Source of the DNA: Rotaria socialis
Taxonomy: Eukaryota; Rotifera; Eurotatoria; Philodinida; Philodinidae
NCBI GenBank assembly: GCA_905331475.1
Contig: CAJNYU010003733.1
Span: forward strand, 1 to 64,000
Direction: 5' to 3'
Length of the DNA stretch: 64,000 nucleotides
The notes below the pieces were generated by a model, which saw only the letters and a list, made by a program, of their open reading frames with translations, was not told the origin of the DNA and did no database searches. The translations under genes and the position numbers were made by a program. Shown here piece by piece: positions 40,516-51,775 of this stretch (its first letter is position 1; every line of letters starts with the position of its first letter).

Positions 40516-41912
40516 AGCAGAACCCGATAGAATTCCTGGACACGGGACCTATTGTCGATTCCGATGGAAAAAATCATTTTCTTATTCACGATCAAATAAG
40601 CATTTTGAACCATCAGAGCGCAAGAGTGATTCGTTAGAGTTGGATTGCGTTAAAATCCAACATTGGATCCGACTGTAGGTCCATGTCCAGGAATCCTATA
40701 AGATTTCGTCGATTTTATTGAAACACCTCTCCAGTTTGTCATTACGATATAAACTAAACAGAGTCGCATATTTTATCGTTACACAGAGCATCATCGATTT
40801 TTTTTCGTGGCATTACTTGAAACATAGAATCAACACATTAAGAGATAGAGGCAATCACTTCTATCACGTGATACTGTCAAACGATTTTTCTTTCTTTTCT
40901 GTGAAACACAGATAACATTTCAAAACTACTAAAGATAGATGAATCATTCTGAATGGTTACTTGACTATTTCATCTTGTTTCTTTTCAATGTAAACAGTCT
41001 TCTTTTAAATTGCCAAGGTAAAGTATGTTTATATAATGGTACTTTTGATTTAAACAAATGCGAGTGTCGATATCCTCTAAATACACGTGGTCTACAATGT
41101 GGAAAATGTAAGGATTTGAATCTTTACTTGAACATATTTTAATCCAAGCATTGTAGCGAATGGCTCAATATTACGTACGTTCATGTCTTTATCGTTCATC
41201 AGTTTCATATATGGCTGTAGATGTTTCATTAGAATTTCCTCGCCTTTGTGGTCTATGTGATCGATACGAAGTATTGAAACATGTTTATGGTGAAGAAAAT
41301 TTAGCACCTAAAACTTCTACTATTAAAGCAAATGAAAACAGGGTAGATAATAATGTTATCTTATGTAGAATTGATGTATTGTGTAAGAAATCCTGAATAT
41401 GAAATATACAAAATGTTATCTTGTTGTTGAAAATTCTTTGTTTTTGCTTTACTTTAGTGCGACTAAGATAAAATCACCATTTCGCCATTTACAAGCTCGG
41501 TATGTATGCAAGAAGAGAGAGAGAGAGAGAACTTTTTTATTTCATGTATTAATATTTATATGTGGAGCTCGAATTAATTCCATATCACTAAGTAATCATA
41601 CAATGACTATGATCATTTTATCAGCTTCCTCAAAAATACATGCAACGTATCATGTTATCTTATATGTATTTATTAAATGTATATTGTTTGCATAAGTTTA
41701 TTCTCATATAAAGATTTCCCTTCACAAAAAAAACAAGAACAAGAAGAAGAAGTAATAACTTAATTGTATATAAATATATCACATAAAACGAGAATAGAAC
41801 CCCAAAGGATAAAAAGCTACGAATTCCTTGAGCAAATACGAATTTGTTATGATAGGATGAATATGTTTAAAATGCGGGCGAATATCGGCAAAAGATTCAT
41901 TCATTTGAAAAG
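40516..41912. other. Intergenic with one possible exon pair
   Basis: AT-rich DNA between the palindromic element and the end of UAP1. Apart from the EGF-like fragment at 41018-41107 I see no gene. An AG-rich simple run lies at about 41514-41531 and a GAA-rich run near 41740. Confidence 0.45.
41018..41107 (+). pseudogene. EGF-like exon fragment (orphan)
   Basis: A 90-bp stretch bounded by an AG (41016-41017) and a GTAAGG donor reads VCLYNGTFDLNKCECRYP and then GLQCGKC. The cysteine spacing and the NGTFD...CEC core look EGF-like. A 49-bp intron would join it to 41157 onward, which soon reaches a stop after a hydrophobic, Cys-containing stretch. No upstream exon or start is evident, so it is most likely a remnant of an extracellular-protein gene or the end of a very degraded one. 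It may also be chance. Confidence 0.3.
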
Positions 41913-44550
41913 TTAATAAGAAATTGCATTTGTATGCATGGCTACGGGTTTTACACCGTTTGTTGAACATAATTTTGTAGGGAAATCACTAATGAACTAG
42001 AAAAAACATAGCAATGAATAAATAAAATCGCAATTTTGAAAAGAAATTCACTTCTGTAACTTCATCAGTCAGTTCAAAAGAAATTGGCAGATCAAAAGTT
42101 TTTCCTTTTACAAATTCAAGATTCTAAAGAATTCATTGGTAGATAATATATGAATAAGTACAAATTTATTACTTCTCCACCATATGAAACAAGTGGTGAA
42201 ATTTCACAAGTATTTTCAGTTGATTCTCTAAAAAAACAGAAAAATTTGTTTGCTATTCAATTCTTTTCGTACAAGATGATACATACATTTGTTGATTCAC
42301 ATCCGATGGTAAATCAGCACCAGCTTCTTTAAGCCAACGAATATGTTGAAGCATTAGATCTTGTCGGCAGGTTGCTGCTGTATCTTTAGAACCTGAGCCG
42401 TTTTTCAATGGTGAAAATTCATCTTCACGGCGAACTTCCCAAACAGCAAATGTTCTAATTTTCAAAAAAGAAATAACGTACATAGTTCAATTTAGTTTTA
42501 TTCTGCAATTTCTTCTACATAGATCATAGTATTCGATTGGTCTTACTTTGCATCAAGAAACAAGTGAGAAATGTTGTATTTTAACTTCTTGCATCTCTTC
42601 ATAGACATATTAGCATCTGAATTCCATCGAATTGAGCAATTTATATAAGTCAAATCTTAGATCATATTTTCGAGTTTTTTCTTTTCATATGGCAGTTTTT
42701 AGGAATTCTTTTTAAAAAGAGATTTAAGATATGATAAACCATGATTCGAGCTTACTGGATGAAAAAAAGAACCTTTCCATTGAATACACTTAAATTTTCA
42801 AGAAAATATCTCAGATCAATAATTTACGAATCAAGATCTGATTTATTAAATGTTTTTGGATTGTAATACACATGTCATGCTGTACTTTCGAAAAATTTGT
42901 AAAAACTGAATAAAAAGAAAAGTTATCGAGTTTATCAGAAGTCGAATTCGGATCTTAGTTGCATTAATCATCTTTACATTGAGAATTTTCGATTCGATCA
43001 AGTCTATTAATAGTTTTATTTGTTTTCAAAACACAAGTAGATTATAAACTGCTCGACATGACATGTGCAACCTACTAGTATTTCATGATAAATAAGTTCT
43101 CTTACTTTGAAAAAGGAAAAACGTCAAAAACAAATTTTTCTAATTTGATTCCATTTATTTGTTGTGGTTGATTAACATATACACCATTGGCATCAATCGA
43201 TGGAATTTTCTTTTTAGCAACATGATAACGAAGCTCTGTTTCATGTTTTCTAAATCGAATATTTGATAATTAAGAAAAAACAGATAAAAAGAAAAATTTC
43301 ATCATACTGGCAAACGTCTCGAAGAAAATCCAAAGTAAAAAAATGGTTACAAATATTTCCAGCGTTGAATGCTAATTCATCACTGTGCTCAGATTTTTTT
43401 CTATGTGCTGTTTGTTCCAATATTTCTGAATATTCAACAACTTGAAAACGATCACCAACTTTACATATGACACCAACTGCTTCTGTTGGAACTGTTTTTT
43501 TTACAACCTAATCAATGAATTGATAAAAAAAGAAAAGTTCAAAACCACAAAATTCTAATTTTACTTTTGCAGCACAATCAGCATTTTTCTGTAGACAAAA
43601 ACCAATAAAGACTGGATCAGCTAAACGTACAAGAATATTGTCGACGCCATAAACATGAATATATTTTATATGCCGTTTATTCATTTCATCTAAGACTGCA
43701 CGAGTTTTCAAAGCACGATATAAACCACCATTTCCATCAGCTGCTTTTGCCAATTTATATTTTTCTTCAAGTAAAATCTTTCCATGAAAATTTAATGCAG
43801 GTAAAGTATGTTGTTCAAATAAAACTATATTTTCACGTTTTAAACCAAAATAATTATGTGAACGAAAATATTTTTCTGTTTCTCCTTGTGTATGTTCACT
43901 TGTCATGATAAACCTAAAACGATTTTCACATATCCTTATATTTTTATCATTGTTTCAATGAACGCACCATGTGATGGAAGCATTTTTTGTATCCAACTGC
44001 TCATTTGCAATTTTTTCAAGTCTAAGAATACGCTCAGCTTGAATTTGATAAAGAGATTTTTTCGATGGTAAACCAATATTAAACATGCCTTTCGGATAAT
44101 CAACGCCTATAAAAGAATGAATAAGAATAGTTAAATAAAATGAAAAATAATCATACCAAGCCGAGTTCCTTGTCCACCAGCGAGTAATAGAACACACACC
44201 GATCCTTCAGAAATAGCTTTCAATCCTTGTTGTCGATAATCTTTAATTTGTTCGTTGCTTGCTTCATTGATTGATCCAGCCATATGATCAGGAATCGGTT
44301 CCATGATATCATCAATCACTACTGGTTTTTTATCTTTACTATCATTATGAGTATTTACTTCACCATTTAATTCTGTTACTAGTTCAGTTTTGATAGCATC
44401 ATAAGCATCTTTGACACGGTCGAAATCAACTTCTATAATATCATTCAAAAGTGTTATTCGTTGTTCATCATCAAGTTCAGACCAATAACCAAGTAGATGT
44501 GTTTGATTAGCATCTGTTAAACGTTGTTGTACGACTGGATCAATCTCCAT
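41913..44550 (-). CDS. UAP1: UDP-N-acetylhexosamine pyrophosphorylase
   Basis: Catalyses UTP + GlcNAc-1-phosphate to UDP-GlcNAc + PPi, the last step of the hexosamine pathway that feeds chitin, N-glycan and GPI-anchor synthesis in the cytosol. Nine exons join in phase: 44157-44550, 43968-44106, 43565-43913, 43308-43507, 43106-43249, 42287-42454, 42173-42227, 42052-42123 and 41913-41996, about 534 residues. The nucleotide-binding signature [18 protein letters not shown] spans the first junction. Further family strings are [78 protein letters not shown] and [12 protein letters not shown]. The last exon is uncertain: without the final 54-bp intron the frame ends at 41989 with a short hydrophobic tail. 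Neither end matches the usual UAP1 C-terminus. Confidence 0.95.
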
Positions 44551-45380
44551 CTTTGAACCAAATGAACATATAAAAACTAGAGAGAAAAAGAAGCCGATTA
44601 AATGTAAAGAGAAATTTTCACGATCTTTATGTCAATATGAAAAAGATAGATTGTGTTGACTCAATTTAATTGATTATGCAAGAAAAATTCAACCGATTTG
44701 TATCGATAATTTTTCTTGCATTCTTTTCATATACATGTATTAACATTTGTCAAAGATTAAAAGCCAGACTACATTTTCTTTTCTTCCCTTTTCTAAATCC
44801 AATTAAAAAAAAAGCATCTGTTGCTTCTTTTGTTCCATACAAACCAAAAACAGACCGTCAAATCAATATTGTCTCGTTATCAATGAATCATTTTTCAACG
44901 TCTTTCACATAATAAATATAAATGATTGATGAAAAACAACATATAATAAGATATACTAATTATTCCCGTATTCACTTCGATAGTACGACATCTATGTAAT
45001 GTCAAAATGAAAGAATGTTTAATTAAGATAGAAAAATAATATTTTTATCCATTGAAATATACATAATTTTCATTAGAAAATAGATTTACAATAAATGCGT
45101 CAGTATATGATAACATTATAAATAGATCGTAATCCCAAATTGAAAACATGGTTCCAAGGATTATTATTCAAAATCATAAGAAAAAAAAACAAAACAACAA
45201 TATATCTTTTTCTTGTTCACAAAATTAAACTTCATCATCATTGACGAATATCCATTGATGATTTCTATGAACCAATAGAAATATACGAAAAGAAATATTT
45301 TGTTCGTATTTGCATTGCACGTGAAGAAATATAAACTAGTAGATTTGATTTTGACATTTCATTAGTTTGCTATTTCGATT
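44551..45380. promoter_or_regulatory. Divergent intergenic region UAP1 / ZMAT2
   Basis: The start codons of UAP1 (-) and ZMAT2 (+) are 830 bp apart and face outward, so both promoters lie here. On the minus strand a TTTTTCTCTCTAG acceptor ends 26 nt before the UAP1 ATG; on the plus strand TTTCATTAG ends at 45365, 15 nt before the ZMAT2 ATG. Both could receive a spliced leader or end a 5' UTR intron. No other element was recognised. Confidence 0.5.
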
Positions 45381-46330
45381 ATGTCAGTTCCGGGTGTTGT
45401 AAGTAAAGAAGTATATATTAAAATAATTGAAATCTATTTAGTTTAATTTAGCGTTGTGATGATCATCGCCGTCGATGGGATGTACGAGAATTTGAAAGGA
45501 AAGCAAGTGATCGAATTGAAAATCTTCGTTCAGTAAAGAAGAAAACAAATACAACAGATGAAAGTGATGATGATGATGATAATGACGATGATGATGAGAA
45601 ACAAAAACAGAGAAAAAGTGATGAGAAAAAAATTGCACGAACACTTCTTCAAGCACGCGAATGTAAAGTATGTTAAAAACAAAGCTCTTTGGTTTTTAAA
45701 TATTTAATGTAAAATCTCTTCAGGTTGATCTAGAATCCCGATTAGGAAAATCTGTTATTGTTACAAAGGCTACGGCACCTTCGGATGCTGGAGGGTAAGA
45801 AAAAATTGTTTTATTTTATATTTCTCTAGCCTATTGATTGGTTTTAGGTATTATTGTAATGTATGCGATTGTATTGTAAAAGATTCAATCAATTTTCTGG
45901 ATCATATCAATGGAAAAAAACGTATGTTTATATAATTTCTATAGATATATGTGAAATTATTTTAATGTGCATTAGATCAACGAAATATGGGCATGTCAAT
46001 GCGAGTTGAACGATCAAATGTTGATCAAGTACGAAAACGAATTGAATTAAATAAAGCAAAACAAAATGAAGTTGAAAAAGAATATAATTTTGATGAGCGT
46101 ATGAAAGAATTAAAAGAAGAAGTATGTCTGAACGATGTTTTGATTATTTAATTTAATTCAATATTGCTTCATAGGAAGAAAAAATGAAAGCACAACGACG
46201 TGATAAAAAGAAGGATGGTAAAAAACGAAAACTAGAAGAATATCAATCAACTAATGATAATGACAATGGAGTTGAAGATGATATGGCTGCTGTTATGGGA
46301 TTTAGTGGTTTTGGAAGTTCAAAAAAATAA
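45381..46330 (+). CDS. ZMAT2: ZMAT2 / Snu23 spliceosomal zinc-finger protein
   Basis: Six exons (45381-45398, 45452-45667, 45724-45794, 45848-45921, 45976-46121, 46175-46330) give 226 residues, close to the human length of 199. Snu23/ZMAT2 is a U4/U6.U5 tri-snRNP and B-complex protein acting near the 5' splice site in the nucleus. The core matches the family closely: [16 protein letters not shown], then the U1-type C2H2 matrin finger [20 protein letters not shown] and [20 protein letters not shown], the DFDERMKEL-like helix, and the end [17 protein letters not shown]. An acidic run ([15 protein letters not shown]) near residues 38-52 is specific to this lineage and absent from the human protein. 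A possible polyadenylation signal (AATAAA) lies near 46360. Confidence 0.96.
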
Positions 46331-47512
46331 ATTCATTGCAATTGTATATTTTATTATAAATAAAAAGAACTGAACTTTGATTCTAACCGATAGAATTCGT
46401 CGTGTGTAACTGGGTTGTATTATTTTCTTGTTGATATGGCATGGAATGTTAATACAATTTCAGAAATAAAAGTCGATTATTTTAAATGCAATATTATCAA
46501 AGAAATTTAGATGATTTTTAAACTTCGTTTACAATTTATAGTCAATAGAAGCAGGAGTAATATTAGTTCATGTCTCTTCTATAAACAAATACCGCATAGC
46601 TTCACCAAAGAAAGAACGAATAATTTGATAGAAAGGTTGTGGTATAATTACACAGACTATATTATCATTACCTACTACATTTACGATATCCCTGCATTTT
46701 CTATAACATATTGAGTTCATCATAGAAATTCAAAAGAGTATAGAGCTTGGTTTATAAAACAGTTGGTTTCGGAAGTATCAGCCTTTTTATCAATCAATGA
46801 AATCATATTATTTTGACATAACGGTAAGCTAACCAATGATACTCTTGTTTAAAAACTGACATTTAAGAAGAATCATTTTTTTAAACAAAGGACGGGGCGC
46901 ATAAGTGGCTAAATCGGCCTATTTTTAATTTGTCATAGTCTCATGTACCATTCGATGCAGAATAAAAAACTAAATCGTTTGGTACTAAATTCAACCTGAT
47001 TTGATTCGATTCTGAGTGATTTAGACCTCGAAAATTGATCTAAAAAAGACATGTATTATTGATTACCATTTCATGACGATATCTCTGCAATCCGATGTTC
47101 TCGTGATCTGCGGTTTGTTTCGTTAGAAAGAGCGTTAAATTCTGTATCAATTACTCTGCATGTAAGTCCTTCAATTGAAGTTTTTAGAATCTTTAAATTA
47201 TCAAGCTTTTTAACTAATATGATTTTTTCCATGCTTGTCTCGACTACTGAGACTTATCAAAAGCCGTTCAAGTCGGTATCTATAAATAGATAGATAGAGT
47301 TTGGCAAGTATTATTTCCTGATGTAGTTATTTTTTTCCAGATATCTTGACCATTTTTTTTCTAAGACACATACTATCGTAGATTCACTGATTTTTTTTCA
47401 CATTTTTCATTATCAAGTAAGACGCTTACTTTCTGGATCAAATAAAGATTGAAATTCAACTGTCATTTAGTGCTAAATGCCTGAAATTTTATCTTAGTAT
47501 AGCTTTATCAAC
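46331..47512. other. Intergenic, no gene seen
   Basis: About 1.2 kb between ZMAT2 and the transposon cluster. AT-rich, no recognised coding or RNA feature. Confidence 0.5.
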
Positions 47513-47652
47513 ACCCTAATCGACTCTCCCCCAACGACTCCCCGGGGAGTCCCCGTAAAATAACGAAATCCCTGGGGGAGTCCCTGTCGTGAGTCCCCGG
47601 GGATTTGTCAGGGGACTCCCTGGGGATTCTTCTAGGGAGAGTTGACTAGGGC
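47513..47652. repeat. Palindromic GC-rich mini-element (GGGGAC type)
   Basis: A 140-bp island with terminal inverted repeats: CCCTAATCGACTCTCCC at the left and GGGAGAGTTGACTAGGG at the right (15 of 17 complementary). The interior is almost entirely made of GACTCCCCGGGGAGTC-type words and their inversions, so most of it can fold. It stands out sharply from the AT-rich flanks. It is probably a non-autonomous palindromic transposon (MITE-like). No protein is encoded. Confidence 0.7.
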
Positions 47653-47739
47653 ACTATTTACTATATAACTTCTTTCGTATGAAAATTCGCCAGTTATTTC
47701 GCTTCTAGAAATACAACACTTAATTATATTTCTTTTTCG

Positions 47740-49825
47740 ATTAGAAGCAAGCACCAGGAATATTCTTTTTTCATCCAAACATTATCTCTGAACGTTGGAA
47801 TAATCAGTTAGATTATTTAAATAATTCATTTATCTCGTGGTTAGAAGAAAAACATGGAGAGAGAAAAAATAGTAGCGACATTTGGTCACGTGTATTGTTC
47901 AACGAATTATATAAAAATTTATTTTCATACTATCATACCTCGTAATGCACGCCCTGTATATTCTGGATGTGGTAAATCTTTCGACTGTCTATCAGGCATC
48001 GTGCAAAAAATATTCTATTACGGTTATTTGTGTCAGCTCGATCCTCGAAACATCTTGAACCTGATGATCATCTATGCAAAAAATGTTACTCGAAGTTCTT
48101 AGTTTGGATTAAGAAAGGAAACGGAATGTACAATGAACTTCCGAGTTTCGATTTTTCAGCTGATGAGAATGATAATAACGAATTCAAGAACAGGTTGGAT
48201 AATAATTTGAACACAGTCTCTCTCTCTCTATTAATATATATATATATGTATAGGTGAATTTAACTACAGTTACTTTCGACCAAGAAACACAAACTGACGA
48301 TGATTTAAGTTTCATCGTCATTCCGATAAATCGGACTTCAAAATCGCACGAGTAATTCAACATTATAGAACTTTCTTTCTATCATAAGTCCATATTCATT
48401 TTGTAGAACATGTATTGTGTGTCCAAAAAAAATTCACATCTAAAGTTCGTGTGCTTTCAGAGCACCAAAGAAATTATATGTTTTCTAAGCATGGTGTTTT
48501 TGTACCATCTGGTGCACGATGTTGTCATGGTCACTTATATAATAAAAAATTATCATATGACTCTATTCAACAAATTTCGGCTTCTCAAGATGATAAACCT
48601 GTATTAAATGCAGAGGGTGTTCAAACCATTTTACTTAACATGCGTTCTGTCTTGATGAACATCAAGACATTCGATTTTGATGATTACACTATTATATCAG
48701 ATGAGTCTTATGTCGATTTGACTGGACTTACAAAAGGTATTGATCTTTCTAATGTTGAAAACTTAAAATAATAAATTTTAATTAAGAACACTTTGAGAAC
48801 CTCCTCCCAGGTCCAAGCAACCGGCCCGGGAAACGGCCGGTCCCCGCGATTTCACGGAAGCAGTATTCCGGACCGGGAAATCTCTGGATTTTTCCTGTTA
48901 GTTCCACCAAGTTCCTGTTGGGTCCCGTCGGAAATCACCGGGAAAATCCGGAGAAATCCGTCCCGGAATACTGCTTCCAGGGTCCGGTGATATCCGGCGT
49001 TTTCCTGCACGTTCCGGTGCGTTTCCTGCATGTTCCGGTGCGTTTCAATTCAATCCGCTCATTTCCGGAGGCCGGAAACATCGTCCTGAGCTGGGCTATA
49101 TTAAACATATGCGAGACTCTAGAATCCGATCTGTTCGTGCTGCACTTGCGATTTTCCTCGTCAAAATGCGACTAGACCTTAGTAATCGTGTATTTACAAG
49201 TTTATTTCATTTAAAAAACAAACGAAGTGTTTCTCATACAATTCATTCTGCTCGTCTGACATTGAGGAAAAATTTTACTCATCATTATACTGGTCTGCAG
49301 CATGTTGATCGACAAACTGTTATTGACCATCATCAAACATCTATTGCCTCAGAACTGTTTATTACTACTCCTGACCAGCTTTGCATTTTAATGGACGATA
49401 CCTATATTTACATTCAAAAATCTAGTAATAATGAAATGCAAAGACGAACATATAGTCTTCATAAGCACAGAAATTTAGTAAAACCGATGATGATTACTAC
49501 GAGTGTAAGTTTTTTTTGCTAATGGCGTATTAAGAGAGTTGTTTCTTCTAGGCAAGATACGTTTTAACCATTATTGGACCATTTCTTGCCGACGGCTCAA
49601 GAATAATGATGCATCAATTGCTAAAAATATACTGTACAATAATGATCAGGGAATTTTGAACTGGCTGCACGACGATGACGTCATTATCATCGACAGAGGA
49701 TTTAGAGATGCAGTAAAAACGATTGAAATGTTTGGTTTTCATGCAGCTATGCCTCGTTTCTTAAACGGAAACAAGCAGCTTTCTATAATTGATGCTAATT
49801 ATAGTCGTTGTATAACTAAAAGTCA
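47740..49825 (+). mobile_element. Decayed DNA transposon with DDE_Tnp_4-type transposase
   Basis: Pieces of one transposase gene follow each other in order but in changing frames. The N-terminal part (about 47750-47940) reads HPNIISERWNNQLDYLNN. Next come Cys/His zinc-binding segments (HLCKKCYSKFLVWIKK; TCIVC...GARCCHGHLY, about 48030-48560). An HTH-like segment ends in YVDLTGLTKG (48661-48771). The catalytic part (49109-49820) reads MDDTYIYIQKSSNNE, YSLHKHRNLVKPMMITT, then after a probable 47-bp intron GPFLADG and IIIDRGFRDAVKTIEMFG. The first two catalytic Asp are visible (MDDTY, IDRGF); the third acidic residue is missing because a LINE interrupts the gene after SRCITK. There are several frameshifts and at least one internal stop, and a palindromic element sits at 48785-49095. 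DDE_Tnp_4 transposases belong to the PIF/Harbinger-IS5-like group. The element is dead. Confidence 0.8.
48785..49095. repeat. Palindromic GC-rich element (CCGGAA type, copy 2)
   Basis: It lies inside the transposase gene, between the HTH and catalytic parts. GGAAGCAGTATTCCGG at 48856-48871 has its exact reverse complement CCGGAATACTGCTTCC at 48963-48978. The rest is built from CCGGAA, GTTCCGGTGCGTTTCCTGCA-like words (repeated twice at about 49010-49045) and GGCCGG. The same 16-mer pair occurs at 40258-40391, 8.5 kb away. Boundaries are estimated from the composition change and from where the transposase reading stops and resumes. Confidence 0.75.
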
Positions 49826-50231
49826 TCCGGTAAAGCGTGCATACTGGCCGGTGCTTGAAATGATCTTAACATTTACTTTTTCGTATTGGGAAAACTTATC
49901 GTCAATTATGCAAGATAAAATACAATTTTTTAGTACCTACGAACACTTCTTGGCATTAATTGCAGCACGACTTAATTATGCATCATATTGCAAATCTTAT
50001 AAACCATCACTTCCGTCTTACATCGTCGAACTGATACAACAAAAGAACATGTATCTACACCTTGCAAGGAAAACAAAACATCCAACCTTCATATTACAAC
50101 TCAAAGCATACGCGACAACAATAAAGAGAGAATTATTCGCCTACAAAAGGCAAGCTTGGACCCAATATTGCAAAATGTTCAACAACAGTAATGTTAAACA
50201 GTTTTGGAAAAGAGCGCAGAGGCACATCTCT

Positions 50232-50303
50232 GCAAGGGGGGAAAAGCGGATCCTGGATCCTGGTGGATCCTATGATCCAAAAGGATCCGTTTTTCCCCCT
50301 TGC
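50232..50303. repeat. 72-bp palindromic insertion (GGATCC type) within the LINE
   Basis: GCAAGGGGGGAAAAGCGGATCC at the left mirrors GGATCCGTTTTTCCCCCTTGC at the right; the centre is made of further GGATCC words. The insertion sits where the LINE frame changes from conserved linker (RAQRHISA) to unrelated residues and back. Short TCTCT-like sequence on both sides (ATCTCT / TTCTCT) could be a target duplication. This is the smallest of the palindromic insertions in the window. Confidence 0.7.
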
Positions 50304-51775
50304 TTCTCTGTCACTGCTCCACAAATCCAAGGAATTTTATGAAGAACAATTTCCAAAACATGCAAAATAATTCATCGATCATTGAAATGGAAGCAGAACG
50401 TGCAGACAATCAATTAACTAGTGACATGCAACTTGGCACAACACCCACGTTTACAATTGAACTAAAACATATTACGAACGCTATCTCGGCATTAAAGAAC
50501 AAAAACTCGGCAGGTCTCAATGATGTATCAAATAAAATGATCAAGTTATTACCTAAACCATATCATACACTAATATGGTCCTCCTTCAAGTCATTTGCAT
50601 CGAGCTTATGTTCTCCGCCACACTGGCATGTCGCCAAAATGATCCTATTGTCAAAAACCAAAACGAACATAGTAAATGTGTGTGATACACGCCTCATCTT
50701 ACTGTTGCCATATTTTTCAAAGCTATACGAAAAAATTTTCCTAATACAATTACATAAATGGGTAAATGATAATGGTATTCTACCGGATGAACAAACCGGA
50801 TTTCGACCTGGCCACAATATGGCAGTACGCTTGGTTTCAATCATAGATCAAATTGGCCAATGTTTAGCTTTGAATACAGCAGCGGCGGCTATTTTTGTGG
50901 ATTTCAAAGCAGCATTTAATCAATTGTGGTACAAAGGTCTATGGCTCAAACTATACAAGCTAAATTGTCCAACATATTTAATAGCATGGCTAAGGAATTA
51001 CCTAGCCGGGCGCGCGGCGTATATTGAAATAAAAGAAACAAAGTTCAGCACTTTTACTCTCTACAAGGGCGTACCACAAGGGTCATGCATGACCCAGCAA
51101 TTTTTATAGTGCTCCACTATGATCTATTAATTTGTTTGTCACTATTACATTGGAAACACCTTTTTGCAGATGATCTATCGGTCTTAATCTCTCTATCAGC
51201 TACTTGGTCGACAAAAGAACTTATACCAAATTTAATGAAACAACTTAAAGACGTTATCAGTTCACTAATATCATATGCGATAACGTGGAAACAACCCATC
51301 AACTTTCAAAAGACGCACTGGACCCTATTTCATCGACAAGTAGCACCTGTAATCGAACCGGTCATTTGCAATGGATATACAATCTCCCATGAATCAAAAG
51401 TAAAATATCTTGGAACAATTTTGGATTCGAAAATGTCATTCTCACCACATATAGACTATATTGAATCAAAAACACGAAGAAATCTGTTAATTTTCAAGCG
51501 GCTTGCATTGACACGCATGTTAAGTGAAGAGGTGGCTTACCAACTATACAACGCTTATATTAGACCACACTATCAATCGATTCTAAATATATAGCCGTAG
51601 TTATCGTTCACTAAACAAAAGAAATTAGAAGCCCTAAATAGAAAAATGTTTAGGTGCATACATGGATGGTATGACGCCAACAACATAGAAATTGCCAATG
51701 TAACAAGGTATAAATCAATGGTGCAACTTAACCAAATCCACTGTGTAACGATAAAAGCGGAGAGCGTCTAAATTC

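Noticed and set aside
44670-44912. Plus-strand open frame between UAP1 and ZMAT2
   Set aside because: Hydrophobic, AT-driven composition in a divergent promoter region; no family signal.
45438-45656. Minus-strand His-rich open frame
   Set aside because: Antisense of the acidic codons of ZMAT2.
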